A stretch of 35,120 nt of DNA from JAKVAV01 sp964635965 (GTDB taxonomy: Bacteria > Bacteroidota > Bacteroidia > Flavobacteriales_D > Cryomorphaceae), in contig CAZWQX010000024.1 of NCBI GenBank assembly GCA_964635965.1, positions 1 through 35,120 on the forward strand, written 5' to 3'. The notes under the pieces were generated by a model. It searched no databases. It was not told the DNA's origin and worked only from the letters and a program-made list of their open reading frames with translations. The translations under genes were made by a program, and so were the position numbers. Below, one piece after another: positions 17,172-27,000 of the stretch (the stretch's first letter is position 1; each line of letters starts with the position of its first letter).

Positions 17172-18113
17172 ATGAAGTCCACTATTCTAACCCTCTTCTT
17201 ATTGCTTGGATTCGCTGCATTTTCTCAGGAGAAGGAAATCGCCAAAGTGGTTACCATGGATGAGTTTGTCATTAGCGCAGCCATAGAAGATTTCGACGCA
17301 GAGGATTTTATTGATCAAGTGATTTCTGATACATCTTTTTACCAAGCGTTTCTGAATCTGAAGTACTTCCCGCATCGAATCAAAGGCGACATGATCGTGT
17401 ACGAAAAGGATGAAAGTGAAAAAGCCACTTTGGACCGAATTGCGGTTCAGCAATTATCTGATGACGAATTGAAATGGGTTGAGATTACTAAGGAAAAATC
17501 CAACGGAAGAATCAAAAAAAGGAATGGCAAGTGGCGGTACCTGACGGCAGAAGTGTATGATGACGTTTTCTTTCCAACTCATAAACACCGAGTAAGCAAT
17601 ATTGTCGTTGATAAACAGCAGGAATTGGTAACAGGGTCCAAGATGGAGAAACACAAGGCACAATTAAAAAAGATGCTTTTCAATCCAGGACAGCCAATAG
17701 AGAATGTGCCTTTTATCGGTGATAAGCTTGCCATTTTTAGTCCTGAGATGGTTGAATACTACGATTACGCGATTTACCTGCGTGATTTCGCCGACTCCAT
17801 CCCGTGTATTGTCTTTTCGAGTTATGTAAAAGAAGGGGAGGAGGATGAGGTTGTTATTCGGGATATGACCTCCTATTTCCACCGAGATACCCGTGAGGTT
17901 ATTGCCAGAGAATACCGTCTGGCACATAACACTATTCTCTTTGACTTCGATATCAGGATAAAAGTTGAAAATGCCTATCAAGAAGGCTGGTTACTGCCCC
18001 ATAAAGTCACTTATGACGGTGGGTGGGACGTGCCCTTTCGGAAACCTGAAATTATTCGATTCGACATGATCTGTTCTGATTATGACGTAGATGTGGGAAG
18101 ATATCGCGATTGA
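17172..18113 (+). CDS. Secreted protein of unknown function
   Basis: 313 residues from the ATG at 17172, chosen because it opens a clean signal peptide (MKSTILTLFLLLGFAAFSQ); an in-frame ATG at 17130 would add a polar 14-residue extension. The mature protein has long stretches of alternating beta-strand sequence and charged loops, with no recognisable enzyme motif. Segments such as VYDDVFFPTHKHRVSN and YQEGWLLPHKVTYDGGW recall periplasmic LolA/outer-membrane-lipoprotein-like beta sheets common in Bacteroidota, but that is only an impression. It ends 63 bases before tryptophan 2,3-dioxygenase on the same strand. Confidence 0.8.
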   Translation: MKSTILTLFLLLGFAAFSQEKEIAKVVTMDEFVISAAIEDFDAEDFIDQVISDTSFYQAFLNLKYFPHRIKGDMIVYEKDESEKATLDRIAVQQLSDDELKWVEITKEKSNGRIKKRNGKWRYLTAEVYDDVFFPTHKHRVSNIVVDKQQELVTGSKMEKHKAQLKKMLFNPGQPIENVPFIGDKLAIFSPEMVEYYDYAIYLRDFADSIPCIVFSSYVKEGEEDEVVIRDMTSYFHRDTREVIAREYRLAHNTILFDFDIRIKVENAYQEGWLLPHKVTYDGGWDVPFRKPEIIRFDMICSDYDVDVGRYRD

Positions 18114-18176
18114 CAAATATCAGTTCCCTTTAAGTCCTCAATTCCTATCTTGCGAGCCCATTGAACTAACCACCGA

Positions 18177-19214
18177 ATGGCTCAAAAAGACGTTTATTAC
18201 AAAGACTATCTAAAACTGGATAAAATCCTCGGTGCACAGGAGCTCGAAAGCGATCGTCACGGGGTAGATGCACACGATGAAATGCTTTTTATCATTACTC
18301 ACCAGGCCTACGAGCTTTGGTTTAAGCAGATTTTGTTCGAGTTGGATTCTATCATCGATCTTCTGTCCAGTCCGTCCATCAACGATAATGATCAAACACT
18401 CCAAATAGCCGTTCACCGGAACAAACGGATTATTGAGATTCTTAGGCTACTGGTGGACCAGATCAACATCATGGAAACCATGTCGTCCTTAGATTTCTTG
18501 GATTTCAGGGACCTTTTGCGTCCCGCCAGTGGTTTTCAGAGCATTCAATGGAAGGAATTGGAGGCCAAATTGGGTTTGAAATACGAGAATCGCCACGGTA
18601 AACAATACTATATCTCCCAGTTGAGAAAAGAAGATGTCGATCAAGTAAAGGATACGGAAAAAAGTAAAAGTCTGCTGGATTTGCTAAATGTCTGGCTTGA
18701 GAGAATGCCTTTCTTTGAGCACCCTTCTGCTTGGCCTACAGCAGGAAATAACCCGATTGAAGAACACCCGTTTTGGTCGCGATACAGAGCTGCCTACGAC
18801 GCAGGACTTTTGGAGATTGAGAAAAAGAATTTGGATTTATTTGATCGAATCCTTTTTGGCCGAGATGAAGATGCTAATCGTCGATTGTCGGCAAAAGCTT
18901 GTCGGTCGGCTTTGTTTATTACCTGCTATCGCGGCTTTCCTCTTCTTCATTTGCCCTATGAGTTAATGGTTTCTCTTCTTGAGATTGATGAGCTGATGGC
19001 GACTTGGCGCACACGTCATATGAATATGGTGTTCAGAATGATCGGTACTCGGGTAGGAACGGGAAATTCAAGTGGTAGAGGTTACCTGAAAGCAGCTTTG
19101 GATAAACATTACATTTTTAGCGAGTTGGCCGAATTGAATGGACTCTTGATGCCCAGGAAAGACTTGCCCGAATTGCCTGAGGGTTTAACCAAGCATCTTG
19201 GATTTAGCGGTTAA
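18177..19214 (+). CDS. kynA: Tryptophan 2,3-dioxygenase
   Basis: A 345-residue cytoplasmic haem enzyme that opens the indole ring of L-tryptophan to N-formylkynurenine, the first step of the kynurenine pathway. Family signatures: DEMLFIITHQAYELWFKQ with active-site His42, and RHMNMVFRMIGTRVGTG with the expected proximal haem ligand His281. The substrate-binding GTGGSSG loop reads GTGNSSG here, one substitution. No other kynurenine-pathway gene is in the window. Its TAA overlaps the TAA of the convergent lipoprotein gene (TTAA, 19211-19214). Confidence 0.95.
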   Translation: MAQKDVYYKDYLKLDKILGAQELESDRHGVDAHDEMLFIITHQAYELWFKQILFELDSIIDLLSSPSINDNDQTLQIAVHRNKRIIEILRLLVDQINIMETMSSLDFLDFRDLLRPASGFQSIQWKELEAKLGLKYENRHGKQYYISQLRKEDVDQVKDTEKSKSLLDLLNVWLERMPFFEHPSAWPTAGNNPIEEHPFWSRYRAAYDAGLLEIEKKNLDLFDRILFGRDEDANRRLSAKACRSALFITCYRGFPLLHLPYELMVSLLEIDELMATWRTRHMNMVFRMIGTRVGTGNSSGRGYLKAALDKHYIFSELAELNGLLMPRKDLPELPEGLTKHLGFSG

Positions 19215-20035
19215 GATCGCTCTACCACCAATTTGAAGGCACCATTGCGAATCTCTTCGGCGGAAAAGACTCTTATCAGGAGGTCTCCGGTAAATGAAGC
19301 AGTTCCACGCCAAAATTTGTGTTCCATATTTGATCCGGCATTTGGTGAAAGCGTAAAATAGACATGTGGCTCACCTGAAACCAAGTCAATTCTAATCTTT
19401 TCATCCTTTTTGACATTAACTATCGCGGTGTAACCAATCTTACTGATCAGGGTATCGGTGATGTCAGATCTTGATTTGGTTATCCGATAATCATAATCGG
19501 CTGTCTTCTCCTTGGTGCTATATGTAATTGCCGTCGATAGAATACCCGAAATTTTGATTCCGTTCAATTCTAAATCGCGTATCGTACTGCTTTCGGGGTC
19601 AGTACCGTTACTGTATGCGTGGGCGTAAGCTTTGTTATCAGCGAATGCGGATAAAATCACAGATTTACCTGCCAGCCGAGACTGGGCAAAAGCTATTCGG
19701 TTCTGTTCAAAGAAGAAGATTTGTTCCAGAGAGCTTGATTCACTCATTAAAACAACTCGGTTAATCTCATTATCTACATCCAACACTATTTCCAGCGTTT
19801 GACCGCTTTGAGGTAGCTGAGCGTAAAGCGATTTGCCGTTGAGTTGAAGGGAACGATCCATCGCTATTCTCGCGTTGTCAATCCATAAATCGGAAGAGAC
19901 AAATCCCGAGTCATAGGTAACGACAGATTCGTCTTCTATGGTTGCTACTTCAGTGCAAGCCCAAAGCAATACAAGTGAGAGAAACGCCATCGTTATTCCG
20001 CGTTTCCAATCGCTATGACCGTATGCTAAAACCAT
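19211..20035 (-). CDS. Probable lipoprotein of unknown function
   Basis: The start is set at the ATG at 20035. It gives a lysine/arginine-containing n-region (DWKRGI), a hydrophobic stretch and a lipobox-like LLWAC, after which Cys would be lipidated. ATGs at 20062 and 19990 are alternatives. The mature part (~240 residues) is beta-rich with no identified domain. The C-terminal ~90 residues (EKIRIDLVSGEPHVYFTLSP, FTGDLLIRVFSA) resemble a small beta-sandwich of the pre-peptidase C-terminal sort, a guess only. It follows the M23-like gene on the same strand by ~80 bases and may be the last gene of the second surface module. Confidence 0.75.
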   Translation of the reverse strand: MVLAYGHSDWKRGITMAFLSLVLLWACTEVATIEDESVVTYDSGFVSSDLWIDNARIAMDRSLQLNGKSLYAQLPQSGQTLEIVLDVDNEINRVVLMSESSSLEQIFFFEQNRIAFAQSRLAGKSVILSAFADNKAYAHAYSNGTDPESSTIRDLELNGIKISGILSTAITYSTKEKTADYDYRITKSRSDITDTLISKIGYTAIVNVKKDEKIRIDLVSGEPHVYFTLSPNAGSNMEHKFWRGTASFTGDLLIRVFSAEEIRNGAFKLVVERS

Positions 20036-20116
20036 GGGTGAGACCCGATTATGAACAAGCAAGATAAGTGATATCTTGGAAAAGCGCTACTAATCAAGGC
20101 AAAATGCCATTCGTAA

Positions 20117-20812
20117 TCAGTCAATTATTCCATCAAACCCGTTAAAAAAATCAGACGGGTTCGGACAGTTTTTCAGGTAGAATTCTCGTTCGTCTGCGTG
20201 ACAAACTCCGGGATAATCGCCTGTTTTATTTTGGATATCGTAGATCAACTGAAAATGAAGATGCGGAGGCCAGTCAACGTTTTCATCGGGGTGTCCTAAG
20301 TGTGCAAAAATCTCTCCTCGTAGAATCATTTGCCCAATCTCAATGCCTTCCAGCGATCGCAAACTGAGATGTCCATAAAGCGAGTAAATCTTCTCATTTC
20401 CGATATGATGTTCCAGAATGATTGTCGGACCGTAGTCTCCTTTCTCAGAATTATTCTGAAAGCTATGAATCCTTCCGGGCATGGGCGCACAAACAGCAGT
20501 TCCGGCAGGGAACCAAATGTCTAAACCCAGGTGAACATTGCGCCATTTTTCGATCGTTTGAAATACCTGGCTGCGCCGATATAGAGAACGCCTCTCACCG
20601 TAACCTCCATATGCTCCCTTTGCTTGAGCACTCGAGATTTTACGGAAAATATGGTCTTGAAAGCTCTTAACGGATTTAGTTATCGATTCGTCCAACTCAT
20701 CATTCTGATCTGAAAGATCAAGTGGTATTAAATCCGTTTTTTTGAATTTACCTTTGATTGGGAAGGAAAACTTCGGAAAGAATTCCTCTCCATAAATCGT
20801 GTACTTCTTCAT
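20117..20812 (-). CDS. M23-family (LytM-like) metallopeptidase without signal peptide
   Basis: A 231-residue protein with a complete M23 zinc site: H94xxxD98 (HLGLDIW), LYGHLS (His148) and PHLHF (His184, His186). The preceding GTAVCAPMPGRI and the following GEIFAHLGHP are typical of the LytM beta-sandwich. M23 enzymes cut peptide cross-links in peptidoglycan, but this one begins MKKYTIYGEE with no signal peptide or membrane anchor, so it may act in the cytoplasm or on another peptide substrate. It starts 1 base after the stop of the OmpA gene, so it belongs to the second surface-module operon; a role in fitting the OmpA complex to the wall would need an unseen export route. Confidence 0.9.
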   Translation of the reverse strand: MKKYTIYGEEFFPKFSFPIKGKFKKTDLIPLDLSDQNDELDESITKSVKSFQDHIFRKISSAQAKGAYGGYGERRSLYRRSQVFQTIEKWRNVHLGLDIWFPAGTAVCAPMPGRIHSFQNNSEKGDYGPTIILEHHIGNEKIYSLYGHLSLRSLEGIEIGQMILRGEIFAHLGHPDENVDWPPHLHFQLIYDIQNKTGDYPGVCHADEREFYLKNCPNPSDFFNGFDGIID

Positions 20813-20813
20813 T

Positions 20814-23009
20814 TTATTCGCCTACCTCAAAAGTAAGATTCAACTCTTTCTTATCTCCCGGAATATTTCCAAAAAGAACGATCTGCTCATTCCTTTTGCC
20901 GGGTAAGTTAGGTCCTATCAAATATCCTTGAATTTTGTGAGATCCTTCAGAAAAAATCGGTTCTACTGATGTGATGATTGAATTTGGAACCATCACCGAA
21001 TCTATTTCAAACTCATTGCTCCCCAACACCTCAAATGAGAAGGAAAAGCTCAATGTGTCATCGGTAGAAATAAGTCCTAAATCAACGATTTCCGAGTCAA
21101 ATAGAACATCTGCATATGCGGTATCTTCTATTAGTTTGCTTACCGACACTATCTCGATCTTTCTTTCACGAGCGGCGGCAATTCCATATACAGCATCGGA
21201 CTCGTTGGGATTATCACTAACGAAACTATCGGCCACGTATTCCCCGAATGGAATTTTTGAAATTCGAAGTACGGAACCATTTTCTGCAGTTTCGTCAAGG
21301 TATTTTCTAAATACCCCTCTTTCATAGTCTCGCAGATGGTTTTCAAGAGAAGCAATTCTTCGTTGAGTTAAATTGACATTGTACTCCGTTGCCGCTAAAG
21401 GGCTGGCAAATCCCTTTACCGTAATTTCGATTCTGCTCCCTTCTTCAAGCTCTCGAAGCAGGAGAACTGAGAAAAGTTCCAAGTCAGCAACTCCACCATC
21501 TACCTTTTCAATGAAGAATTCATCAATAGCCTCTTCTGCCTGATCACCATCCGAATCAGCAAGTCCTTTCCGATAGTTAGCGCGATAGTCGGGGAGTAGC
21601 TTGAGATAATCACGGTACGAATCAAGGTAGGTTTTTCTCGTAGTAGTTGCCAGGGTGCGCGGGTCAGGCTCGTCATTATGGAAGTACAGAACAACCGGCA
21701 GATACTCATTAAGCTCTTCCAAATTGGAAATTACGGGAAGAGTGTCCATCTCTTCAATTTCTACTTCTTCGAAAAAGTATAGGTCATTGCAACATCCTCC
21801 AAATGCATCTGGAACCACTCTATTCGAGGTAATGCTACCTTTTTTAATACTTGATTCAAATGAGTAGTATAAATCATTGTATTGGCTGTTAATCGGACGC
21901 AGCATGTTCTCGGGAAAACTGAAAGAACCTTCGAAATAATCAGAACGGAATAGGTCAAATCCGCCCAAGCCATGATGCCAGTCAGATGCGAATATCAGTG
22001 ACTCCGAATCCTCTCGGTAAAACGGAGTAACCTCATTACCTGGAGTGTTTATGTCATTGCCTAGATTGATCGGGGAAGAATCAGCTTTTTCAGGCAAAAC
22101 CCAAATATCGTATTGGCCATAACCATCTTCACGATTTGAAGAAAAATAGATAGCATTTTCACCTTGATAGATCCCAAAAGCGGGATGGGTGTAATCCGCA
22201 CTATCTTCAGAGAATTGAGGGAGGATTTGATTCCAATCCTGACCATCTTTTCTTAGAATGATCGTCTTTTGTCCTGCTTCATTAACTCTCACCATGAGTT
22301 CACCTCTTGTTGGGTTATGCCTTACATACCCAAACTGCCCATTGTTGATCATTGGTTCTTCCATTGGAAGAATTTGATCCTTCTCACTATCAATTTGGTA
22401 ACCTTGAATCAGGTACTCATTTGATACCAACCTACCTTCTTCATCATATTCACCCCTAAGGCCGAGAAAATCAAAGTTGCCATGAGAATCCCATTTTCCG
22501 CTTAATTCGCTATCAGCAGTATTCACTTTGCCATCAAAAGGAATGACGAGAATTTCAGACTGCTTGTTGAGCTTAGTCTCTGCCAGGTCACAAGAACGCA
22601 TCGCCTGTTGTGCCTTCAGAAATGCATAACCTGTTGGATCATCTTCGTTATCTTTTCTTACTCTTCTCCAAGTAATCTTTGCATTCTTATAATCACCTGC
22701 TTGCATTTGCATTTCAGCTAGCTTTTGCCCCACATCTTTGTATAGAACTCCTCTATCTCTGCGATAGAGTTTGTCATAATAGTAAACCGCCTTCGGATAG
22801 TTCTGAACCCCACGATACGCCTCAGCCATGCGGTATATTAAGGTTCCTTTGGAGCTATCTTGAACGAACGCCTTCTGATAATACCGAAGAGCTCCGTACG
22901 GATCATTTTGAGTCATCGCATCATCACCCAAGTTCACCCAGTCCTGCTTAGATTGACCGGTAGAACTGAGACAGCACACGATAAAGACCAGGCTTAGGAT
23001 TGCTCTCAT
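20814..23009 (-). CDS. TPR-PD40-OmpA protein with extra DUF1573-like domain (module 2)
   Basis: A 731-residue exported protein with signal peptide ending SSTGQ. Residues ~22-130 carry TPR helices (YGALRYYQKAFVQD, YPKAVYYYDKLY). Residues ~180-420 hold PD40-type propeller repeats (NAIYFSSNREDGYGQYDIW, LIFASDWHHGLGGFDLF). An OmpA-like region at ~500-625 shows VKGFASPLAATEYNVNLTQRR, a long insertion, and ARERKIEI. The last ~100 residues form an extra domain like DUF1573 (DLGLISTDDTLSFSFSFEVL, then a closing strand). The order TPR-propeller-OmpA is that of PorE-like T9SS accessory proteins, but a regulatory-type domain is absent and orthology is not claimed. It overlaps the PorP gene by 4 bases. 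Confidence 0.88.
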   Translation of the reverse strand: MRAILSLVFIVCCLSSTGQSKQDWVNLGDDAMTQNDPYGALRYYQKAFVQDSSKGTLIYRMAEAYRGVQNYPKAVYYYDKLYRRDRGVLYKDVGQKLAEMQMQAGDYKNAKITWRRVRKDNEDDPTGYAFLKAQQAMRSCDLAETKLNKQSEILVIPFDGKVNTADSELSGKWDSHGNFDFLGLRGEYDEEGRLVSNEYLIQGYQIDSEKDQILPMEEPMINNGQFGYVRHNPTRGELMVRVNEAGQKTIILRKDGQDWNQILPQFSEDSADYTHPAFGIYQGENAIYFSSNREDGYGQYDIWVLPEKADSSPINLGNDINTPGNEVTPFYREDSESLIFASDWHHGLGGFDLFRSDYFEGSFSFPENMLRPINSQYNDLYYSFESSIKKGSITSNRVVPDAFGGCCNDLYFFEEVEIEEMDTLPVISNLEELNEYLPVVLYFHNDEPDPRTLATTTRKTYLDSYRDYLKLLPDYRANYRKGLADSDGDQAEEAIDEFFIEKVDGGVADLELFSVLLLRELEEGSRIEITVKGFASPLAATEYNVNLTQRRIASLENHLRDYERGVFRKYLDETAENGSVLRISKIPFGEYVADSFVSDNPNESDAVYGIAAARERKIEIVSVSKLIEDTAYADVLFDSEIVDLGLISTDDTLSFSFSFEVLGSNEFEIDSVMVPNSIITSVEPIFSEGSHKIQGYLIGPNLPGKRNEQIVLFGNIPGDKKELNLTFEVGE

Positions 23010-24010
23010 AAAAATATTGGACAGTATTTATGTTGAGGACCCGTTGCTATCTGTCGACCGAATAGGTATTGAACACTAAACTCGAAACCGCCTTGATTTC
23101 GGCTCGCTACTTCCAGATCTGAGACGTTGATATCGTAACTAATTCCTACGCGCCAAGCGTCTATTTCGGCACCAAGCATGGCAATTCCACTGTCTCCAAA
23201 ACGCCCATAATATCCGGCAAAGACTGCACGGTATAAACTTCCTTCATCAATCAATCGATATCTGATACTACCTCCAAAAATCACTTCAGAAAAAGTGGAT
23301 TGATCCATCCATCTGAAAGCGGGGAGGGCATCGAGCTTTTCACTTATTTTCCAGTCGGCCGTTAAGTAGACCGAGCTCCGAAAAGGAAGATTAACTCCTG
23401 TGTCATTGAAGAATGATTGGTCAGGAGAAGTCACATTGTGACCAGCAAATCCAACGGTGAACTGCTTTCGTTTGTCGAACAAGAATTGATACGATACTCC
23501 CAAGTTCAAATTCAAATACCAACGAGCATTTCTGGCAAAGCTCTCACCCGTAGGTAAATTCGGGTCGTAGACTACACCGTTGAATTGATTATTGAAGGAT
23601 AGTTCATCGTAATTGAGTCGTATTTGAGTTAATCCCGTTTGCAGCCCTCCGATAAATTCATGTCTGCTATCATTTGGTAGTGAAATACGATAACTTCCAC
23701 CCAGGAGAAAGCTGAAAGTGTTGAATCTCGAATCTCCTGCATTGTCATTCATGATCACCGCTCCGACTGAGATTTCCTCTGGTAAAAAATCGAAGGATCC
23801 ATCTCCCATGACGGCAAATGTTGAATAAGGTCTTGATACTTCTCGCCACTGCGTTTTTTGATTGGCATTTAATCGATACTCCGCATTAAAATTTCCGATT
23901 TCTGCAGGGCTTAACAGTTGAGGTGAAAAAAAGAATTGCGAGAAGTGAATATCTTGTCCGTTAGCTAGACCTATGAAGGAAATGAACGCTATAGTCAGGA
24001 GAACTCTCAT
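23006..24010 (-). CDS. PorP/SprF family outer-membrane protein (module 2)
   Basis: 334 residues, the same length as the module 1 copy but clearly diverged. The signal peptide (ending GLANGQ) is followed by the family signature DIHFSQFFFSPQLLSPAEIG and a beta-barrel-like body with motifs such as FNTFSFLLGGSYRI and RWYLNLNLGVSYQF. It overlaps the adhesin gene by 4 bases upstream and the OmpA gene by 4 bases downstream, so all three are co-translated. By family knowledge it would serve secretion or attachment of the adjacent type B substrate. Confidence 0.92.
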   Translation of the reverse strand: MRVLLTIAFISFIGLANGQDIHFSQFFFSPQLLSPAEIGNFNAEYRLNANQKTQWREVSRPYSTFAVMGDGSFDFLPEEISVGAVIMNDNAGDSRFNTFSFLLGGSYRISLPNDSRHEFIGGLQTGLTQIRLNYDELSFNNQFNGVVYDPNLPTGESFARNARWYLNLNLGVSYQFLFDKRKQFTVGFAGHNVTSPDQSFFNDTGVNLPFRSSVYLTADWKISEKLDALPAFRWMDQSTFSEVIFGGSIRYRLIDEGSLYRAVFAGYYGRFGDSGIAMLGAEIDAWRVGISYDINVSDLEVASRNQGGFEFSVQYLFGRQIATGPQHKYCPIFL

Positions 24011-27000
24011 CGGATTAGCGTAATATTTCCTTTACCGAAAAACGTTTCTCCCTCGTCGCAAACAGCCTCGAGATGGTATACAAATACCGCTGGTTCGGCA
24101 AGATCACCTTTGTATGTTCCGTCCCATCCAACAGATTGGTCTTCAGTATAAAATACCTCTTCTCCCCAGCGATTAAAAATTGAGAATTTTATGTCCGTTA
24201 TACCACCACCTCTGACAAATACCACATCATTTTCTCCATCACCATTGGGGGTAAAAGCGTTGGGGACAAATATGTTAGGTGTTCCACAGAGAAAGTCAAA
24301 TACTTGGACGATTACCGTATCACTTTTCTGACAGAGGCCATTTGGATCGGCATCTATAATCGTAACGATATATTCAATTGTTTCAGAAGGGGTGCTGGTC
24401 GGATTATTCAAAAATGGGTTATCCAGAAAATCAGGCGGTTCCCATTGATAGAAATATTCTTCGTTTATCGGAACAACAGATAACTGGCTGCTCTCTCCCA
24501 CAACTATCGCCACGGGATTCGCCGTAGCATCTATTGTTTCACCCCCTAATGGAGAAGGCAGAATGGTGGATGAATTCTCAACGGTACAGCCATCTTCGGT
24601 GGTACTGACTACCGAGAATGTGGTAGTTTCTTCAATGATTGAAGTGATAATCGACGTGCCTTGGCCCGATAAGATGAGCTCATCCGGTTCCCATACATGT
24701 GATAAGTTACTTCCGGGGAAATCGTTTGAAACGAAAATCAATGCAGTATCTCCCTGGCAGATGAATTGATCAGGAGAGATGGAAGTTCCAGCTTCCAACA
24801 GACTAACGGCTACCGTGTCCTGTAGGGCACACCCATTATTATTTACTAATATGTAATAAAGTTCCAGGGCTCCGGGAGTTATGGTTATAACACTGTCCGT
24901 TGGAGGATTTAGGGGATCACTGAAATCGGGGTTGTTGCTCCAAATGAATTCCTCCGCCGTTCCAAAACTAATTGCCGTAAGAGTTAATTCTTCATCGGTA
25001 CATAAAAGGGTGTCATCAGGTGCAAGAAGGGCAATGTCAAATGTTTCAATCGTAGCTTTGGGGCCTGCCAGACATCCAAATTCGTTTTCAATTATTGCGC
25101 TGATCCCCAGCCCTTCAGGAATTAAAAATGTAGCGGTCTCTGTACCTTGACCTTCAATTACATCCGTTTCGGGAATCCATAAAATATCTACCTCTGCCCA
25201 GTCATTGAGGATTTCGACTGAAACTTCCACTACATCCGTGTTGCACAATACCGTATCACCTATGCTAAGCTCTGCGAGAATTGGAGGAGCTAGAAAGATC
25301 GGCCGAACCTCGGTACATAGGCCATTGTCCACTTCAAGATAGATCGTCGTTGGATCGATGCTCGAATAGGTCAGCACGCTGTCCGTTTCTCCCGCCAGTA
25401 TAACATCGGTGAAATTCACATCCTCTGCCCAGGTGTAAAAAGTGGCGGTACCACTCGTGTTTGCTTCAATTTCAAAAACCGAAGTGTCACAATTTATGAC
25501 TTGGGAGGGAACATCCAATTCAAGTTCTGAGAAAACGCTAACAGTTTGAACTATTGTGTCGGACAAATTACAGGCGAGGGGATCGCTAATTATCAGTTCC
25601 ACTTCATAAGTTCCAGGCGAATTAAACTGGTAGTCAACGTTTTCTGTAGTGAACTCGTCTCCATTTGGAAAGGTCCATAGATAGGTAGGGTTTCCATCGG
25701 CAAAGGTTTCGCTGGTATTTATGAAGGTCACAGGACCTGGAAGGCAAATGTCATCCGTTTCATAGTCGGCCAAAACCAGGGGGAGATCAAAGTCGATTTT
25801 GGCTACCCCCAGATTGCAGTTGGTGCTGTTATTCGTAGGACTTAAAGCGTTGGCAGGAGCTATGGGAAAGTCATCATTGCTTCCGCAACCTGCACAAACA
25901 GCTTGATAAATTTTTCCACCTCGGTCGAATCTGCTTGTTCCACCGTCGACGTGTTCAGCACTTTGATTTCCTCCATAAAAGGAGGCAAAAGTCAATCCAT
26001 TTGCATCGCCATCAAGGACCATGAAGTAGAAATCACTGCCATCTGTTGAAGATTGAAGGGCGTCATCGGTTACTTCTAAATTTAGCGTGTTTCCCTGCGT
26101 GTTTACAGCGCCGCCCCAACCAGAAAGGTAAATCCTGTTGCAGATATCCACGGCAAATGCAACCGGTGAAAGCGGAGGAGTTCCAACACTATTTCCGAAC
26201 GTAGTACTCCAGATAAGCGATTCGAGGTTTCCATTGAATTTACTGACAAACATCCCTCTACCTTCTTGTCCGTAGTTGGCATTAATGAAAAGTTCAGTTC
26301 CCGTTGATTCAGTCTGACCAAAAACATGAGGCGCCCCGAGGGCATCTCTTTCCACGAAATATATTTGATCATACTGATTTGTTCCCAAGTAGGTTCCCGA
26401 CTGAATGACCGTAGCTTGTTCATTGACAGTGAGCAGAAACCCGTCGGATTGCCCACCTTGAAATTCGGATTGGTATGCGTTTTCTGGGACTGCCAAATCT
26501 TCTGAGTCCGTTCCTCCACCCAGAGTTACCTCTTCCGCAGATTCGTAATGGATCGAGTATACGGCATCATCCCCATCACCACCGATAAAAGTTGAAGCCA
26601 GGAGCGTTGTCATCTCAGGGTTCAAAACGAAAAACACACCGTCTTGACCGGCACCTTTCGAGTTTTGTAGTGCATTTGTGCTAATCGGAAAGTCATCACT
26701 ATCCGTGCAACTTCCTACCAAGATATTTCCATTGACGTCTATTTCGATCTCTCCTCTAACTTCGTCGGCATAATTGTATTTCAAAGCCAAGGAGGTATTC
26801 GTACCGTCATTTTCCGTTCCGCCAACATAGGTGGAGGCTATCAAATCCTGACCATTGGCACTTAACGCGGCCACTATGATATCTGCACCTTCGTTGTAAT
26901 CGATTCCCACGCCCCCAAGAAGGGTAGGCGCTCCTCCCAGAAAGGTGGTTTGGTATGCTCCATCCGTAACCGGAAAATCAGCAGAGCCTGTAGTGCCAAA

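Noticed and set aside
26103..26519. 138-residue minus-strand frame inside the SBBP protein gene
   Set aside because: Same strand, different frame from a well-supported gene; composition not protein-like.
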